Assembly (NCBI GenBank): GCA_963995505.1
Contig: OZ023181.1
Span: 18,906,221 to 18,970,220, forward strand
Direction of reading: 5' to 3'
Source of the DNA: Hypericum androsaemum
Taxonomy: Eukaryota > Streptophyta > Magnoliopsida > Malpighiales > Hypericaceae
DNA length: 64,000 bases
The notes beneath the pieces were generated by a model. That model did not search any database. It was not told where the DNA came from and saw nothing but the letters and a program-made list of their open reading frames with translations. This document shows, in pieces, positions 33,427 through 45,670 of the stretch. Positions within the stretch are counted from its first letter, which is position 1; every line of letters begins with the position of its first letter. The translations under genes and the position numbers were made by a program.

Positions 33427-34467
33427 TTGAAACCAACTCTATCTTAAGGTATAAGTTACTACTTGGCACCTAAGTATGAGAGTTGAAAAGACAATTCAAT
33501 ATTAGACATTTGTGAAATAAAAACTTGGATACATTTCAAAGTGCATAACTTGGAAATAGTGGGGGTGATACTATTTCGAAAGCCCTATATCTGACCTATG
33601 CACTTCCGTTTACCACAACAAGTTGAGGTTGGATAATAAATCCTTAATAGACTTATAGCACGTTGTAGAATGCGTTGTGGACATTCTTGATAAGTCTAAC
33701 TATACAAGTAGAGAAGTGAGAGGCCGCTTCTTAAGGATTATCTCGGTAAAATTCTAGAGTACTTGTGAACACCAGGATTCAGCATAAGGCCCAAATCAAT
33801 GATGCTACCAAGGATTAAAGAAGCAAGAAATCATACGAGACGAGAATATGATTCCTTAAAATTTCATGTTCAACCATAAGTTAAAGGCTTAGTCCACTTC
33901 ATGGCCATTCGTTGAGTAATGCAAGTTGATAATATAAATAAGTGGGAGATTGTTGTATATATTTATATTATAGTATTATATTTTGTCATCTAGAGTAGAA
34001 ATTTGAGCATCTAGATAGTCTATAAATATGTGAGTCTTTTGGGATACTAATTAAGCTCAACTTTATTAGTTCGAACCTTTTATATATATATATATATAAA
34101 AGAAAGAAAATAAATATTAACTAAAGGGAGAAATGGAAGGTGCCTCTTCATGAGTTGCACACCTCTTCAACTTGAGTTGCAACCTTTCGGTGCATTGAAT
34201 CTTTTATGAGAAATGGTTGCCACCCTTCGGGAATAACTCTTGAGTATCTATAAATACTCAGAAGAGTTCCGGAGGCCAAGAACAAGAAGAGAAAATCCTC
34301 CCTCCTGTGACTTTCTTTCTTTCTGAGTTCAACTTGCGATTCTTGCTTCAAAAAATTCGTAAGAGTGTAACTTACGAGTTTCGAGTGATATAGGTTTTGT
34401 ATCCTGGAAGGTTAATTCCTTGAGACTATTTACACCATAGTGGAAGGAATTAATACCTTTAAAAATA

Positions 34468-34945
34468 GCATCATTTTTTGGTGTGCCTAACCTATCTTTA
34501 AACTCCATTACCCACACAAATATACAACATAATCTCCTACCATGGTCGACTCCAGTAAGAAGATAAAGTTCTGATTGTGATTCCCTTTTAGTAATCCAGC
34601 CCAACAGATGCATTCATGTGTGTGGTAAATGATTGAATTCCTAAACGTCTAACCATCGATTGTAGCCTCGTGGAATATAACTTTATTTTGGTGATTCCAT
34701 ATGCCCCACATCAAAGTTCCAAAGATTAGGAATCAAAATTTCATTAGCTTCTTCTTCTGCATCAGCCCCATCTAATGAGTAAGTTGGTTCCCCTGCACCA
34801 ACTAACTCCGAGCTTCCACACAAAAAATTCCATATATGTCTCGTGATTTTGCAATTGAAGAACAAGTAAAATTTTATTTCATCCTCCTCTTCGCACAATG
34901 GACAGAGACAATCCCAAGGATCTAATTTTCGCCGGGTAAAAAACA
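34468..34945 (-). pseudogene. LINE zf-RVT domain and linker, right copy
   Basis: The frame 34683-34949 encodes LDPWDCLCPLCEEEDEIKFY and FNCKITRHIWNFLCG, the zinc-binding RT domain (CxxC...C). The following frame holds the linker with MESPK then GLGWITKR-type sequence to 34468. Reading right to left it runs into the right copia LTR, and the LINE 3' UTR resumes at 31016 beyond the left LTR. Confidence 0.7.
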
Positions 34946-35735
34946 CCAATGGTCACTAAACTTTAACAAATTTTTGTCCATGGTCACTAAACTATTTTTT
35001 TATCCTTTATGGTAACTAAACTATACTACTTTGATCAGGTATGGTACTTCCGATAAGTTTTCATCAGAAACTTTCCCGGATGTGCACTGACCTGGACCAG
35101 ACCTCCCTCTTCCGCTTTCGTCATCCATAAACTGTGAAACTCCACCCTCTCTCAGTGGAATTTAGCTTAATCCCAAACCAAACCCCATAAACCAACCGCT
35201 AAATCCCTTCCACCTCCTTCGCCCCCTTCTTCTTCTTCCCTTAGTCTCCTCCGGCGCCTCGAAAATGGTAGGAACAGTAGCTACTACGCTGGGCCCACTC
35301 AGCTTATCACTTCTAGATCGCCGCAAATTCCATTGCCATTCGGGAACTGGCAGGAAGGGAGTCTCCGGGCAGCGAGGTTAGGGTAAGATAGACGAAGGAG
35401 CCGCCCGGCGGGTGGTCGGAGGAAGGGGGAATCCAGGGGTTTGAGCGGGCGAGTGGGTACGATGCGCCCACCACACAGGTCTGTCAAAGGAAAGGAATTG
35501 GAAACCTGGAAAGCAGAAACATTGGATGGGAAACCGTAATTGCAAAAGACCATTTCCCATGGCCGGTGGTTCTTGGTCCAGAATGCACCGCTCCCGATCT
35601 CCCCATTGTGTTGCCTAATCGGACGCCGCGGATTCGCCGTGTACTTGCCAACCCAAAACCCAGATAACTGATGAGCTTGATAACGAAAGAGGCGGAGAAG
35701 AGAGGGAAAAATTGATCGACGCAGATATAGTAAAT
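34946..35735. other. Possible one-ended DNA-transposon terminus and unrecognised DNA
   Basis: 34940-35100 has a phrase repeated with changes, ggtcactaaactt / ggtcactaaacta / ggtaactaaacta, typical of Mutator-like termini; I find no inverted partner nearby. 35160-35735 is less AT-rich, with open frames on the minus strand that match nothing I know. I assign no gene. Confidence 0.35.
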
Positions 35736-36456
35736 AGTCATTGGTCTTTGATATTTGGATAAATTGATTAATAAAGACTATCTAGTATTAATTAATCTCT
35801 GCCATTCACAAAATTAATTAATTAGTCCCTCAATCTATATTCCAGCCACTTTTTTGGCAAGACACTTTTTAAATTGCCAGAAATACCCCTAAGCCTAAAA
35901 ATAATTACAAAATACCCCTACCTTCTTCCTAATATCCTGGAACCCTCTAGTCCGATCCCAACCCCAAGGACGCCCATGGAAACCCCTCCTCTCCTGGACG
36001 ACCTGTCATTTAGACCACGCCCTCTAAGACTGGGACAACCTCCTCGACTTCACCCTTGACGACTACGACCAAGACCAGTGTCAAAATTAATAAATGACCC
36101 CCTCCTCTACTGGATGACCTGTCGTTCAGACCACGCCCTCTAAGATTGGGACAACCTCCTCGACTTCACTCGTGACGACCACGACCAAGACCAGTGTCAA
36201 AATTAATAAATAACACATTGACTCACTCAACAGCACAAGAGGGCGAAAACACATTTGTAGTAGCGAGGAGGACGGACAGGAAATGGTGTCGTTGAAGATC
36301 AACAATAAGAAGGTATTTTTGGCAATTTAAAAAATATCTCGCCGAAAATATGACTGGAATACGGTTGACTCGCTAATCAATTAATTTGTAATAGGGACTA
36401 ATCAATACTAAATTATCCTAATTAATTAATTTTCAAATATCAATACCTATGACTAG
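35736..36456. mobile_element. Foldback-type element with about 155-bp inverted arms
   Basis: The left arm (atagtcattggtctttgata at 35736, ending ...tttaaattgccagaaatacc) and the reverse complement of the right arm (ctagtcataggtattgatat, ending ...tttaaattgccaaaaatacc) align along their full length at roughly 70% identity. The middle is a tandem pair of GC-richer units. There is no coding sequence. No target duplication could be fixed. Confidence 0.65.
35985..36213 (+). repeat. Two tandem units of about 114 bp in the foldback element
   Basis: Each unit contains ccacgccctctaaga, gggacaacctcctcgacttc and gaccaagaccagtgtcaaaa. The units differ at about ten positions. They lie between the inverted arms. 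Confidence 0.8.
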
Positions 36457-36885
36457 TTTATTCAGTAAATATTGGAATCATGGTGCCGACGAGGAGCGGT
36501 GGGTTTCGGTTTTGATGTTTTGCTAGGTTATCCTGTTATATTGTTTTAAAAAATGTGAAATTTATTGACGACATATCTTTTTATATTGTGTAAATACTTA
36601 GAGGTCTCCAACGTTTGAGATAATGTACCAATAAGTCTAGTCTTTGATAAATTAGTTCCCGAGTTAAAGAAAACGAACTCATTAATCCCTAAAATTAATT
36701 TTACCTCAATTCTAGTAAAATTTTCACATAAAATTAACAAAATACTCTTATTCATCATTCTAAAACACCTAAACTCTATCAAAATAGCCCTACATACCCT
36801 TCCTCACCCTTTTATATAAATCTTATACTCCCGATTGACATAAAAAAAATTTTAATTGTAAGTGAAAAGATTCATAGAAAAAAAA
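36457..36885. other. AT-rich DNA, nothing recognised
   Basis: No gene or element end was seen. A 78-codon minus-strand frame (36546-36782) has no domain and reflects base composition. Confidence 0.5.
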
Positions 36886-37996
36886 GGGATAAGTTCATTT
36901 TAATACCTGTAGTTTCACTCATTTTGCATGGAGTACCATGTGGTTTCAAATTTGTATTTTAGTATCCTTTGGTTAACCTCCATTTTTCTGGGCAGGTCCA
37001 AAGCAGTTGCCCTTCGAAATCCGCCTGAACTGTCGTCATTTTGAGAACACATGGAAGACACGTGGTGCCCAACTTTTTTAATTTAAAGCTGACTTGGACT
37101 TTAGTAAATTACATATTCAATCCCTAATTAATTAAAACTTAATAATTACTCATATTGGAAGCACCGATGGGGATATTCATGATGGCCTCCTCCCTGGCCG
37201 TGACCTTTACAGCGGTCTCCTCCTTGGTCACGCCTCATCTGATTGCGTAGTTAGGACAGAGAGAGGAAGTAGAAAGTTCCCGTTGGCAACCTCTTTGACC
37301 TCTCGATCACCGTGAGGTCGTCAGGCTGGACTCTGGGTTAGACGACCCGCAATTAGCTGTAGGAGGAGTTCGGCTCTCGGTGCTCGTCCAGTCAGCTCCA
37401 TCAATCGTCGCTAATCCTCCGCCCACGACGGACTGTCGATTCACCTCATACTCCTTTTTCCTCTCCGTCCACGACCCTCTTTCCTCCCCCTGCAGGGCTT
37501 GGTACCAACGCCGTGTGTCCTAGGCTACTTGCTTGATCGGTGTGTTTCGGCCATGACAGGAGCTTGAAGGTGGCTTTCAGAAGGGGAAACCCTGAGCACT
37601 TTTTTGGTCTTTTTGTGGAGCGGGCTCTTGCAATGGGACTAATTGGCGGCAGCGAGGCCTTGGATTGGGATTTGAGAGAGAGGGGGGGGGGAGGAGGTGG
37701 AAGACGAAGAGGGAAGAGATGAGTTATGGGATTTTTAAAAAATTATAAATAAATTAGGGACTGAATAGGTAATTTACCATGATCTACGTCATCTTTAACT
37801 TAAGCAAGTCTTTCGCCACGTGGCTTTCACGTCGTCTCAAAACGACGTTGTTTCGGGTGAGTTTGGACGGGAAACTGCCCTGGACCTGCCCGGAAAATTG
37901 GTGGTCAACCACATGGTACTAAAATACCAATTTAGAACCACATGTTACTCCAGTCAAAAAAGGTGAAACTACAAGGTACTAAAATAAACTTATCCC
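36886..37996. mobile_element. Mutator-like non-autonomous element with about 125-bp inverted repeats
   Basis: The left terminus begins gggataagttcattttaata. The right terminus, reverse-complemented, begins gggataagtttattttagta, and the two stay alignable through ggtattttagta to gggcaggtcc (about 37010 and 37870). Such long terminal inverted repeats are typical of MULEs. The interior (37140-37730) is clearly GC-richer than its surroundings and has no transposase, so it may be captured host sequence. Flanking A runs prevent a clean target-duplication call. Confidence 0.75.
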
Positions 37997-39923
37997 AAAA
38001 AATGATTATGGTGGGTTAGGATTTTGGGTAAATGTGTTTTGGATTTTTAGAAAAAATCTGAGTTGATACAACGAATGACAAATTATAGGATAGTCGTCAT
38101 ACTTCTTATTTCTGATGACAATTAATTTTCTTTGCTTACTACTTAAAAGAATTGCAAATTAGACATGGATCTTGCATTTACTAATCGCAAATTAGATATG
38201 GATCGTTCATTTACTACTTAAGTTTTATTCAATGGAAAGTTTTTAGTTTATACTTAAGGGTGGGTTGGGTTATTTTGATTGAGTTGGATGTTTTACCATA
38301 GTAAGTGGTTTTAAAGTGAGGGAAGGGTATTTTGATAACTTTTTGTGGCAATTTAAATAGAGTTGAAGTCAAAATTAGTCTCACTAATTAATGAGTTCGA
38401 TTTCAAAAAATTCAAGAACTAATGAATTCGATTTGTAAAAAATCGTGGACTAATTTTTTGAGGACTCCACTTATTAGTACATTTTCTCAATATTTAGAGA
38501 GCTCTGTGTATTTATCCCTTTTATATTTTTGTTTGTTTGATGTTCAGTTTAATCCAATATGATAAATTACACTTTTAAGATTGTGGTAGATAAGTTGTGG
38601 GGATAGGACCTGAATCTTGTCGTGCCGATAAATTCGACGAGGCACGAATGATTTTCTCGCAAACCTGGTACTCCAATTCTGGTAGTTGAGTTACCAATTG
38701 ATCGTCCAAATGATTGACTCGATGATGCTTGAACCACTCCGATGGAGCCTTCAAACTTGTGTTCTTGAGCTGTGATTAGTGATCATTGTCCTTAAAGTGT
38801 TATTTGCCCCCACTATATGTTGCCAACGGGTTCCGGCAAGTACACTCCTAGGATTACTCAAGAATTCTAGATATTATAAGTGACAATCAATAGAATATCA
38901 CCTCTAGAACTATAAAGTAAAAAGCTTTTATGGTGATGAACAAATTGAGGGGAAACGGAAGTGTGAAATTGGTTGTTTTTTTAAATGGCAATAGCTTGAC
39001 TCTTTATATAGCAAACCAAAAGTCACTTGAATTTGGATTTCAAAGAACCATCATTTCTACCAATTTCCAAAGATCATCTTCATTTCCATGAAATGTCATC
39101 AACCACCCATTGATGAAGAGACATATTCCTCTCACTCTCTCTTTCACGTTGAAAATTGATTAACCATTTGTGTTCCTTGGTTTGAAACCAAGTAGCACCA
39201 ATTTGGGTTTCATTGTGTTACTTGGAAAACCAAACAACACCAACAGTGTGATCCATGTTTGTTGGGCCACTGTTTTTGAACAATCCATTATCAACAAACA
39301 GTTGTTTCTTTTGTGAAATAAACTATTTTTAAATCCACTTTTCTAATTAGTGGCTATTAAACAAGGCATGACAAATAGATAAAACTATTGACAATTTATT
39401 TTATGTTAAATTATTTGTGTGGTCCATGTTGTTTAAAGAAAAAAAAATTTTGTCGTCCTTAAAATTTTAGCAAATGTTATTCTAGGATCTCTCATTTTTT
39501 ATAAATTGAATTTTATCGTAGATATGATTTAAATCAGGATCACTCTCCACTCTATCCTTTTATTGTACTATTATTTCAAGTGTTCTTCGATGGTTCTCCA
39601 ATACGTAAGTTACCGATAAAATACAGGAGAAATATTGCCGAGGAAATACACTCCCTACCTAAAATAAAATAACGTTACTATTCCATTATTGATTCGTATC
39701 TTGCGCTTTCAATTATTTCTCTCTTCCTTTGGATTCAGCAAGAAGGGTGGCATAAAGCCTACATTAATAAAGACGAGTTATATTACGAGGAAAGAAAAAA
39801 CAAAGATAGTAAACGAAAGCACCAAAAAGATAACGAAACCAAACTGAAGTCCACAAAGTGGCACGTTAACACAGGGGGAGCGAAGGGTGGCCAAAAAGCT
39901 ACGAGAGCTATCAACCAAAGTGA
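37415..39923 (+). repeat. Tandem duplication unit 1 (about 2.5 kb)
   Basis: It starts inside the MULE interior (cctccgcccacgacggactg) and ends at agagctatcaaccaaagtga, where unit 2 follows at once. It contains the right half of the MULE, AT-rich DNA, an LTR-like insert and a segment with ttcttcgatggttctccaat. It matches unit 2 with few substitutions and small indels. Confidence 0.9.
38560..39244 (-). mobile_element. LTR-like insert in unit 1
   Basis: About 685 bp interrupts a dispersed sequence that is continuous at 1240-1270 and 12130-12165 (ctaatatgatatagttttga, then tccatggttgttgggcc). Read on the minus strand it begins tgttggtgttgtttggtttt and has a TATATAAAGA box (39001-39010 inverted), consistent with a solo copia-type LTR. 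No clear target duplication was found. Confidence 0.5.
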
Positions 39924-42396
39924 AGCCTCCGCCCACGACGGACTGTCGATTCACCTCATACTCCTTTTTCCTCTCCGTCCATGACCCTCTCTCCTCCCTT
40001 TGCAGGGCTTGGTACCAATGCCGTGTGTCCTAGGCTACTTGTTTGATCGGTGTGTTTCGGCCATGAAAGGAGCTTGAAGGTGGCTTTGAGAAGGGGAACC
40101 ATGAGCACTTTTTTGGTCTTTTTGTGGAGCGGGCTCTTGCAATGGGACTAATTGGCGGCGGCGAGGCCTTAGATTGGGATTTGAGGGGGGGGGAGGAGGT
40201 GGAAGACGAAGAGGGAAGAGATGAGTTATGGGATTTTTTAAAAATTATAAATAAATTAGGGACTGAATAGGAAATTTATTATGATCCACGTGGCTTTCAC
40301 GTCGTCTCAAAACGACGTCGTTTCGGGTGAGTTTGGACTGGCAACTGCCCTGGACCTGCCCGAAAAATTGGTGGTCAACCACATGGTACTAAAATACCAA
40401 TTTAGAACCACATGTTACTCCAAGCGAAAAAGGTGAAACTACAAGGTACTAAAATAAACTTATCCCAAAAAAATGATTATGGTGGGTCAGGATTTTGGGT
40501 AAATGTGTTTTGGATTTTTAGGAAAAACCTGAGTTGATACAACGAATGACAAATTATAGGATAGTCGTCATACTTCTTATTTCTGATGACAATTAATTTT
40601 CTTTGCTTACTACTTAAAAGAATTGCAAATTAGACATGGATCTTGCATTTACTAATCGCAAATTAGATATGGATCGTTCATTTACTACTTAAGTTTTATT
40701 CAATGGAAAGTTTTTAGTTTATACTTAAGGTGGGTTGGGTTATTTTGATTGAGTTGGATGTTTTACCATAGTAAGTGGTTTTAAAGTGAGGGAAGGGTAT
40801 TTTGATAAATTTTTGTGGTAATTTAAATAGAGTTGAAGTCAAAATTAGTCTCAATAATTAATGAGTTCGATTTCAAAAAATTCAAGAACTAATGAATTCG
40901 ATTTGTAAAAAATTGTGGACTAATGTTTTGAGGACCGCACTTATTAGTACATTTTCTCAATACTTAAGAGCTCTATCTATTTATCCCTTTTATATTTTTG
41001 TTTGTTTGATGTTCAGTTTAATCCAATATGATAAATTACACTTTTAAGATTGTGGTAGATAAGTTATGGGGATAGGACCTGAATCTTGTCGTGCCGATAA
41101 ATTCGACGAGGCACGAATAATTTTCTCGCAAACCTGGTACTCCAATTCTGGTAGTTGAGTTACCAATTGATCGTCCAAATGATTGACTCGACGATACTTG
41201 AACCACTCCGATGGAGCCTTCGAACTTGTGTTCTTGAGCCGTGATTAGTGATCATTGTCTTTAAAGTGTTATTTGCCCCCACTATATGTTGCCAACGGGT
41301 TTCGGCAAGTACACTTCTAGGATTACTCAAGAATTCTAGATATTATAAGTGACAATCAATAGAATATCACATCTAGAACTATAAAGTAAAAAGCTTTTAT
41401 GGTGATGAACAAATTGAGGGGAAACGGAAGTGCGAAATTGGTTTTTTTTTTAAATGGCAATAGCTTGACTCTTTATATAGCAAACCAAAAGTCACTTGAA
41501 TTTGGATTTCAAAGAACCATCATTTCTACCAACTTCTAATGATCATCTTCATTTCCATGGAATGTCATCAAGCACCCATTGATGAAGAGACATATTCCTC
41601 CTCACTCTCTCTTTCACGTTGAAAATTGATTAACCATTTGTGTTCCTTGGTTTGAAACCAAGTAGCACCAATTTGGGTTTCATGGTGTTACTTGGAAAAC
41701 CAAACAACACCAATAGTGTGATCCATGTTTGTTGGGCCACTGTTTTTGAACAGTCCATTATCAACAAACAGTTGTTTCTTTTGTGAAATAAACTATTTTT
41801 AAATCCACTTTTCTAATTAGTGGCTATCAAACAAGGCATGACAAATAGATAAAACTATTGACAATTTATTTTATGTTAAATTATTTGTGCGGTCCATGTT
41901 GTTTAAAGAAAAAAAAATTGTGTCGTCCTTAAAATTTTAGTAAATGCTATTCTAGGATCTCTCATTTTTTATAAATTGAATTTTATCGTAGATATGATTT
42001 AAATCAGGATCACTCTCCACTCTATCCTTTTATTGTACTATTATATCAAGTGTTCTTCGATGGTTCTCCAATACGTAAGTTACCGATAAAATACAGGAGA
42101 AATATTGCCGTGGAAATACACTCCCTACCTAAAACAAAATCACGTTACTATTCCATTATTGATTCGTATCTTGCACTTTCAATTATTTCTCTCTCCCTTT
42201 GGATTCAGCAAGAAGGGTGGCGTAAAGCCTATATTAATAAAGACGAGTTATATTACGAAGAAATAAAAAATAAAGACAGCAAACGAAAGCACCAAAAAGA
42301 TAACGAAACCAAACTGAAGTCCACAAAGTGGCACGGTAACACGGGGGGAGCAAAGGGCGGCCAAAAAGCTACGAGAGCTATCGACCAAAGCAAAAA
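39924..42396 (+). repeat. Tandem duplication unit 2 (about 2.5 kb)
   Basis: This is a direct repeat of 37415-39923 at an offset near 2510 bp. Small indels include a 6-bp shortening of the G run and loss of about 20 bp at 40285. It contains a second LTR-like insert (41029-41714). A 124-codon frame at 42050-42424 is open only here and is of doubtful meaning. Confidence 0.9.
41029..41714 (-). mobile_element. LTR-like insert in unit 2
   Basis: This is the duplicated counterpart of 38560-39244, with the same ends and minus-strand TATA region at about 41473. It was carried along by the tandem duplication and is not an independent insertion. Confidence 0.5.
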
Positions 42397-44319
42397 TATG
42401 CCGAGACAAGCTACGGCTGATTAACCACGAGGTAACGCCATAGACGAAACCAAGTGGGCCGTTGAATACATACAAGATGCACGTAAAAGAGAGTCAAAGT
42501 TGAACGAGTTCAATCGAGACAAAATTTTCCACCTGCGACAAATTTTGGATTCAGCAACTCATGTGCTAGATTGGTAAGTTTTTTTTTTTTTTTTGAAAAG
42601 GGGATTGTTTAGGTTGTTGGTAGACCCTTCCTTTATAATTTTTCATTTGCGAATTTTCCGTTTTAAAAATGAAAAGATAATCTAACCTGTTAAATTGCTT
42701 CTAACCCGTAACGTGAAAACTGATTCAACATGATGTCGGAACATATTCGATTTACAGATCATATAATCTTCCATTTTTTTTTATAAATTATGATTTTTTT
42801 TTCATTTTTTGGCATGTGAAACAAAGTATTTAATTAACTATTTCTTCTTAGATTTAACTGTGCAAATTCGATGCATCTTGGAACATGAATCACACGTGAC
42901 TATAATTACCAATTTTGGGTAGAAATTCGTCACATAAGTATGCAACAGAAGAAATTGACTACAAAATTAACAGATAGGATCCACAACTTCTTATTGCAAA
43001 TTACAATCGGATTTAGACAATGAGATGACGGTTACCGAATCCAGTGAGTGCATTAATAGCGAGTTTAGTGCACTAAAAGCGTGATTGCTATTCTCAGCTG
43101 GCAAATCCAGAACCAAAAACCTTTCGCATAACTAATTACTAACCCCATCACGAACATGTGAAAATTAGGTGGGAATTTGGTAAACCTTAAATTGGGGATG
43201 CACTGGTAACATCTCCAAAAAAATTATGATTTATATTGTTTGGTTTTTTGAAAGGTGATTTATATTGTTTGGTAAAGAAATTTTCCAGGTCGGCAATTTT
43301 TTTCTAAATGCTTTCTCATGGAAAAATTTATGGTAAGATATTCTTATGTGACAATTTTATAGTAGTCGCTTCATTGCCATTTTCTTAGATTTTGTTGAAG
43401 ATTAATAATTTATAACATTGCCCACTCCTCGTCGCCCACCACAAAAATGCACCACAGCACCATCACAAACTTACTATTCTTGTGATTAATTTTTTTTTAG
43501 AAGAAGGGTTTTCTTGTGATTGATTACTCTTTGCCTTCTATAAATGGGTATCGGCGATGAGTGAAACCACGTTGGAATTGAAAGAATAATTAACTAGAAT
43601 TCTAGACTTAGGGATCAGCATTTTATTTGATATCTGATACTCGAATTCGAAATCCAAATCCAAATTATATGTGAATGTACTAAGGTAGTATTGCATTTAT
43701 TTTTCCGAACCATTATTTTTTTCCACTACTCTTATTGATATTACTTGGTATTTATATTGAAGCGACGAGTCCGAATTTGAGTTAAGTTGCACCACAGAGA
43801 ACTAAAAGCTCTCTTGCCAAATTTTAATAGTTACAATGTAAGGTTGGAACTTAAAATCTCTAATTAAAAATAAAATAATTTCTCAACTAATTGATTCACG
43901 TGATTGGTAGTTTGTGAAATTCAATTTGGACACTTCTATAAACAACAAACAGTTGGACGTCTTACAACATTTCTAAACGTAACACATGAATGTAAACGCA
44001 AGTAGGGTCTGCAATAGGAATGAATCTCCATGGACACAAGTACAAACGTAGAAATATATGTATGTAACAACATCATCATCATCATCATCATCATTAATAA
44101 GAGTTTACATATATTAAAAAAAGTAGGTTCTATACGGATAAACTCTTTCAGCGTGCAAAACAAAAGAACCAAAAGGCCCAATTCGGCCCGAATCATAAGT
44201 GCAAAGTCAAGAAAAAAACCCAATTTGGGCTTCAACTTTGGGGCGAAAAGCACTCTCCGGCCCGTCCATTAAAAGAACACAACGACGTCAACGAAAAGGC
44301 CATAAAGGCAGCGCGAGCC
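42397..44319. other. Gene-free AT-rich stretch
   Basis: No gene was found. 42607-42830 resembles 30610-30790. A 17-base T run lies at 42580. An (ATC)n microsatellite is at 44069-44095. Small open frames here, including a Met-rich one, reflect simple repeats. Confidence 0.6.
44069..44095. repeat. (ATC)n microsatellite
   Basis: About nine copies of the trinucleotide atc/cat lie in a row. On the minus strand they create a run of Met codons in an otherwise meaningless frame. Confidence 0.95.
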
Positions 44320-44510
44320 ACTATATATTTTCTTTTTCCTATATATAATCCGCTAACGGCTAAACCCAACAATTCAAAATACATTCCAATTCCACCGAGA
44401 AAGAGAAAGAAAAAGAAAAAGTAGGGTCTCTACAATTGTAAATTTTGGGTTGGAAGTAGAAACTCTCTCCAAGTCGCCTCGAGGTCAAAACGGAGGAGGT
44501 ATCAGTTCCA
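44320..44510 (+). promoter_or_regulatory. Candidate promoter and 5' UTR exon without a visible gene
   Basis: Two TATA-like strings (ctatatatttt at 44321 and cctatatataatcc at 44338) precede a leader rich in gaaagagaaagaaaaagaaa, then gtcgcctcgaggtcaaaacg and a possible splice donor ggag|gtatca near 44500. This layout is common for plant genes with an intron in the 5' UTR. No coding exon was found downstream on this strand, so it may be a truncated gene start or chance. Confidence 0.3.
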
Positions 44511-44841
44511 ACTTTCAGCATTGATCTAAACTGTGTCACGTCTTTATTTTATGCTTCTTGTCGATTTTTAACGTATCTTGAAGAATCTTGTGACCTAGCT
44601 GTAGTGCCACTATCGTGTCCATTATACGCGTTCTTGTTCTCTTGATATCCTCGATTTCCTAACCTGGTCATCATCCAACTCATAGGTATAATTAACGGCA
44701 TTTAAACCCAATAACCTATTAATGAGTGCTTTTTGAATTTCGATATTCAAAATCTAACACTTTCTCAATGATATTTTTTAGTAATTTTATATTCGTATAA
44801 TTTGAACTCAATAACCCTTTAAATTAATCGAATTCATTTAC

Positions 44842-44842
<1 letters not shown>

Positions 44843-44881
<39 letters not shown>
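44843..44881. repeat. (AT)n microsatellite
   Basis: This is an uninterrupted AT dinucleotide tract of about 38 bp in AT-rich intergenic DNA. Confidence 0.95.
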
Positions 44882-44886
<5 letters not shown>

Positions 44887-45014
44887 TTAAATAATTCAAA
44901 TATTTATAGTTATTTACCACATGGTTTAAGATTTTGATGAATTCGAATCGAATCGATTCGAATTAGACCGTGGTCAGGTTTAGGCATAGGAGTTTGCTCG
45001 AATCTTAATAAACC

Positions 45015-45670
45015 AGACTAGGGGTGAGCAAAAAAATGAAAACCAAAACGAACCAATTTAGACCAAAAAAACTGGACCAGGCCGAACCAAATTAAAAAAA
45101 AGGTCCGGACCGAATTGGAAATTTGCCAACTAATATAACACTTTCTCTTCTCTTGACTCTCTCCCGAAAGTCTAAACACTTCACCTTTCGAACTGGACCG
45201 GAAAAAAAAATCCCTTCCCTTAAAACCCACGCAGCCTCACACCTCACCTTCTCAGTTCTCTCTCCAAGTCACGATCCCCAAATCCAATTTCCCCTTGGCA
45301 AAACTAATCCTCAAAATCAAAACTCAAGACACGCTACCGTTTCGTCCTTCAATGGTGCGTTCGAGAAGGGATTTTTGTTGGGATTCTTGAGTTGGTTTTC
45401 TTCCTTTTGTTAGCTAGTCTTGTTTTAAAAGAAGAGATTGACTTCTCGGTGTTTTCTCATAGTGTGCGCGACATGACGGGTTCAATAAGAAACTTGTTGG
45501 TGCTTTCGTTTCTCAGTGTGTGTTGGTGGGTTTTGGTCTCTTGCTTACCATGGCTTCGACAAATTTTACGAAAAAAGAGAGTGCAAAAATGCTGTGTTCG
45601 GGTCCATGGTTCGGTGCAGTTCGGAACCAGAACTATGGTTCGGGTCCGGTCCAGAACTGTAATTTTTTCA
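45015..45670. mobile_element. Possible hAT-like element remnant
   Basis: The left edge taggggtgagcaaaaa, followed by several aaccaaaacgaacc and gaccgaattgg motifs, resembles hAT termini with subterminal repeats. The right part (45595-45660) has the opposite-strand version, ggttcggtgcagttcgg and gggtccggtccagaac. The exact right terminus and a target duplication are missing. The centre has no recognisable gene. Confidence 0.4.

Larger units (their letters stand above)
31017..34467 (+). mobile_element. Decayed Ty1/copia element with two LTRs
   Basis: The left LTR begins tgttatatatatttatatta (31017) and the right LTR tgttgtatatatttatatta (33951), the latter directly after a polypurine tract, gtgggagat. 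Both contain a ctataaatactc TATA region (31660, 34245) and end near ttaaagatagcatca (about 31888 and 34467). Between them only the end of pol survives. The left LTR carries a 427-bp MITE. No primer-binding site follows the left LTR; instead a LINE fragment does, so the element was rearranged. Confidence 0.7.

Noticed and set aside
42050..42424. 124-codon open frame as a gene
   Set aside because: No recognisable domain; the counterpart in unit 1 is interrupted; composition is like the surrounding repeat.
43936..44253. Minus-strand frame with a Met run
   Set aside because: The Met run is the translation of an ATC microsatellite; the rest has no domain.
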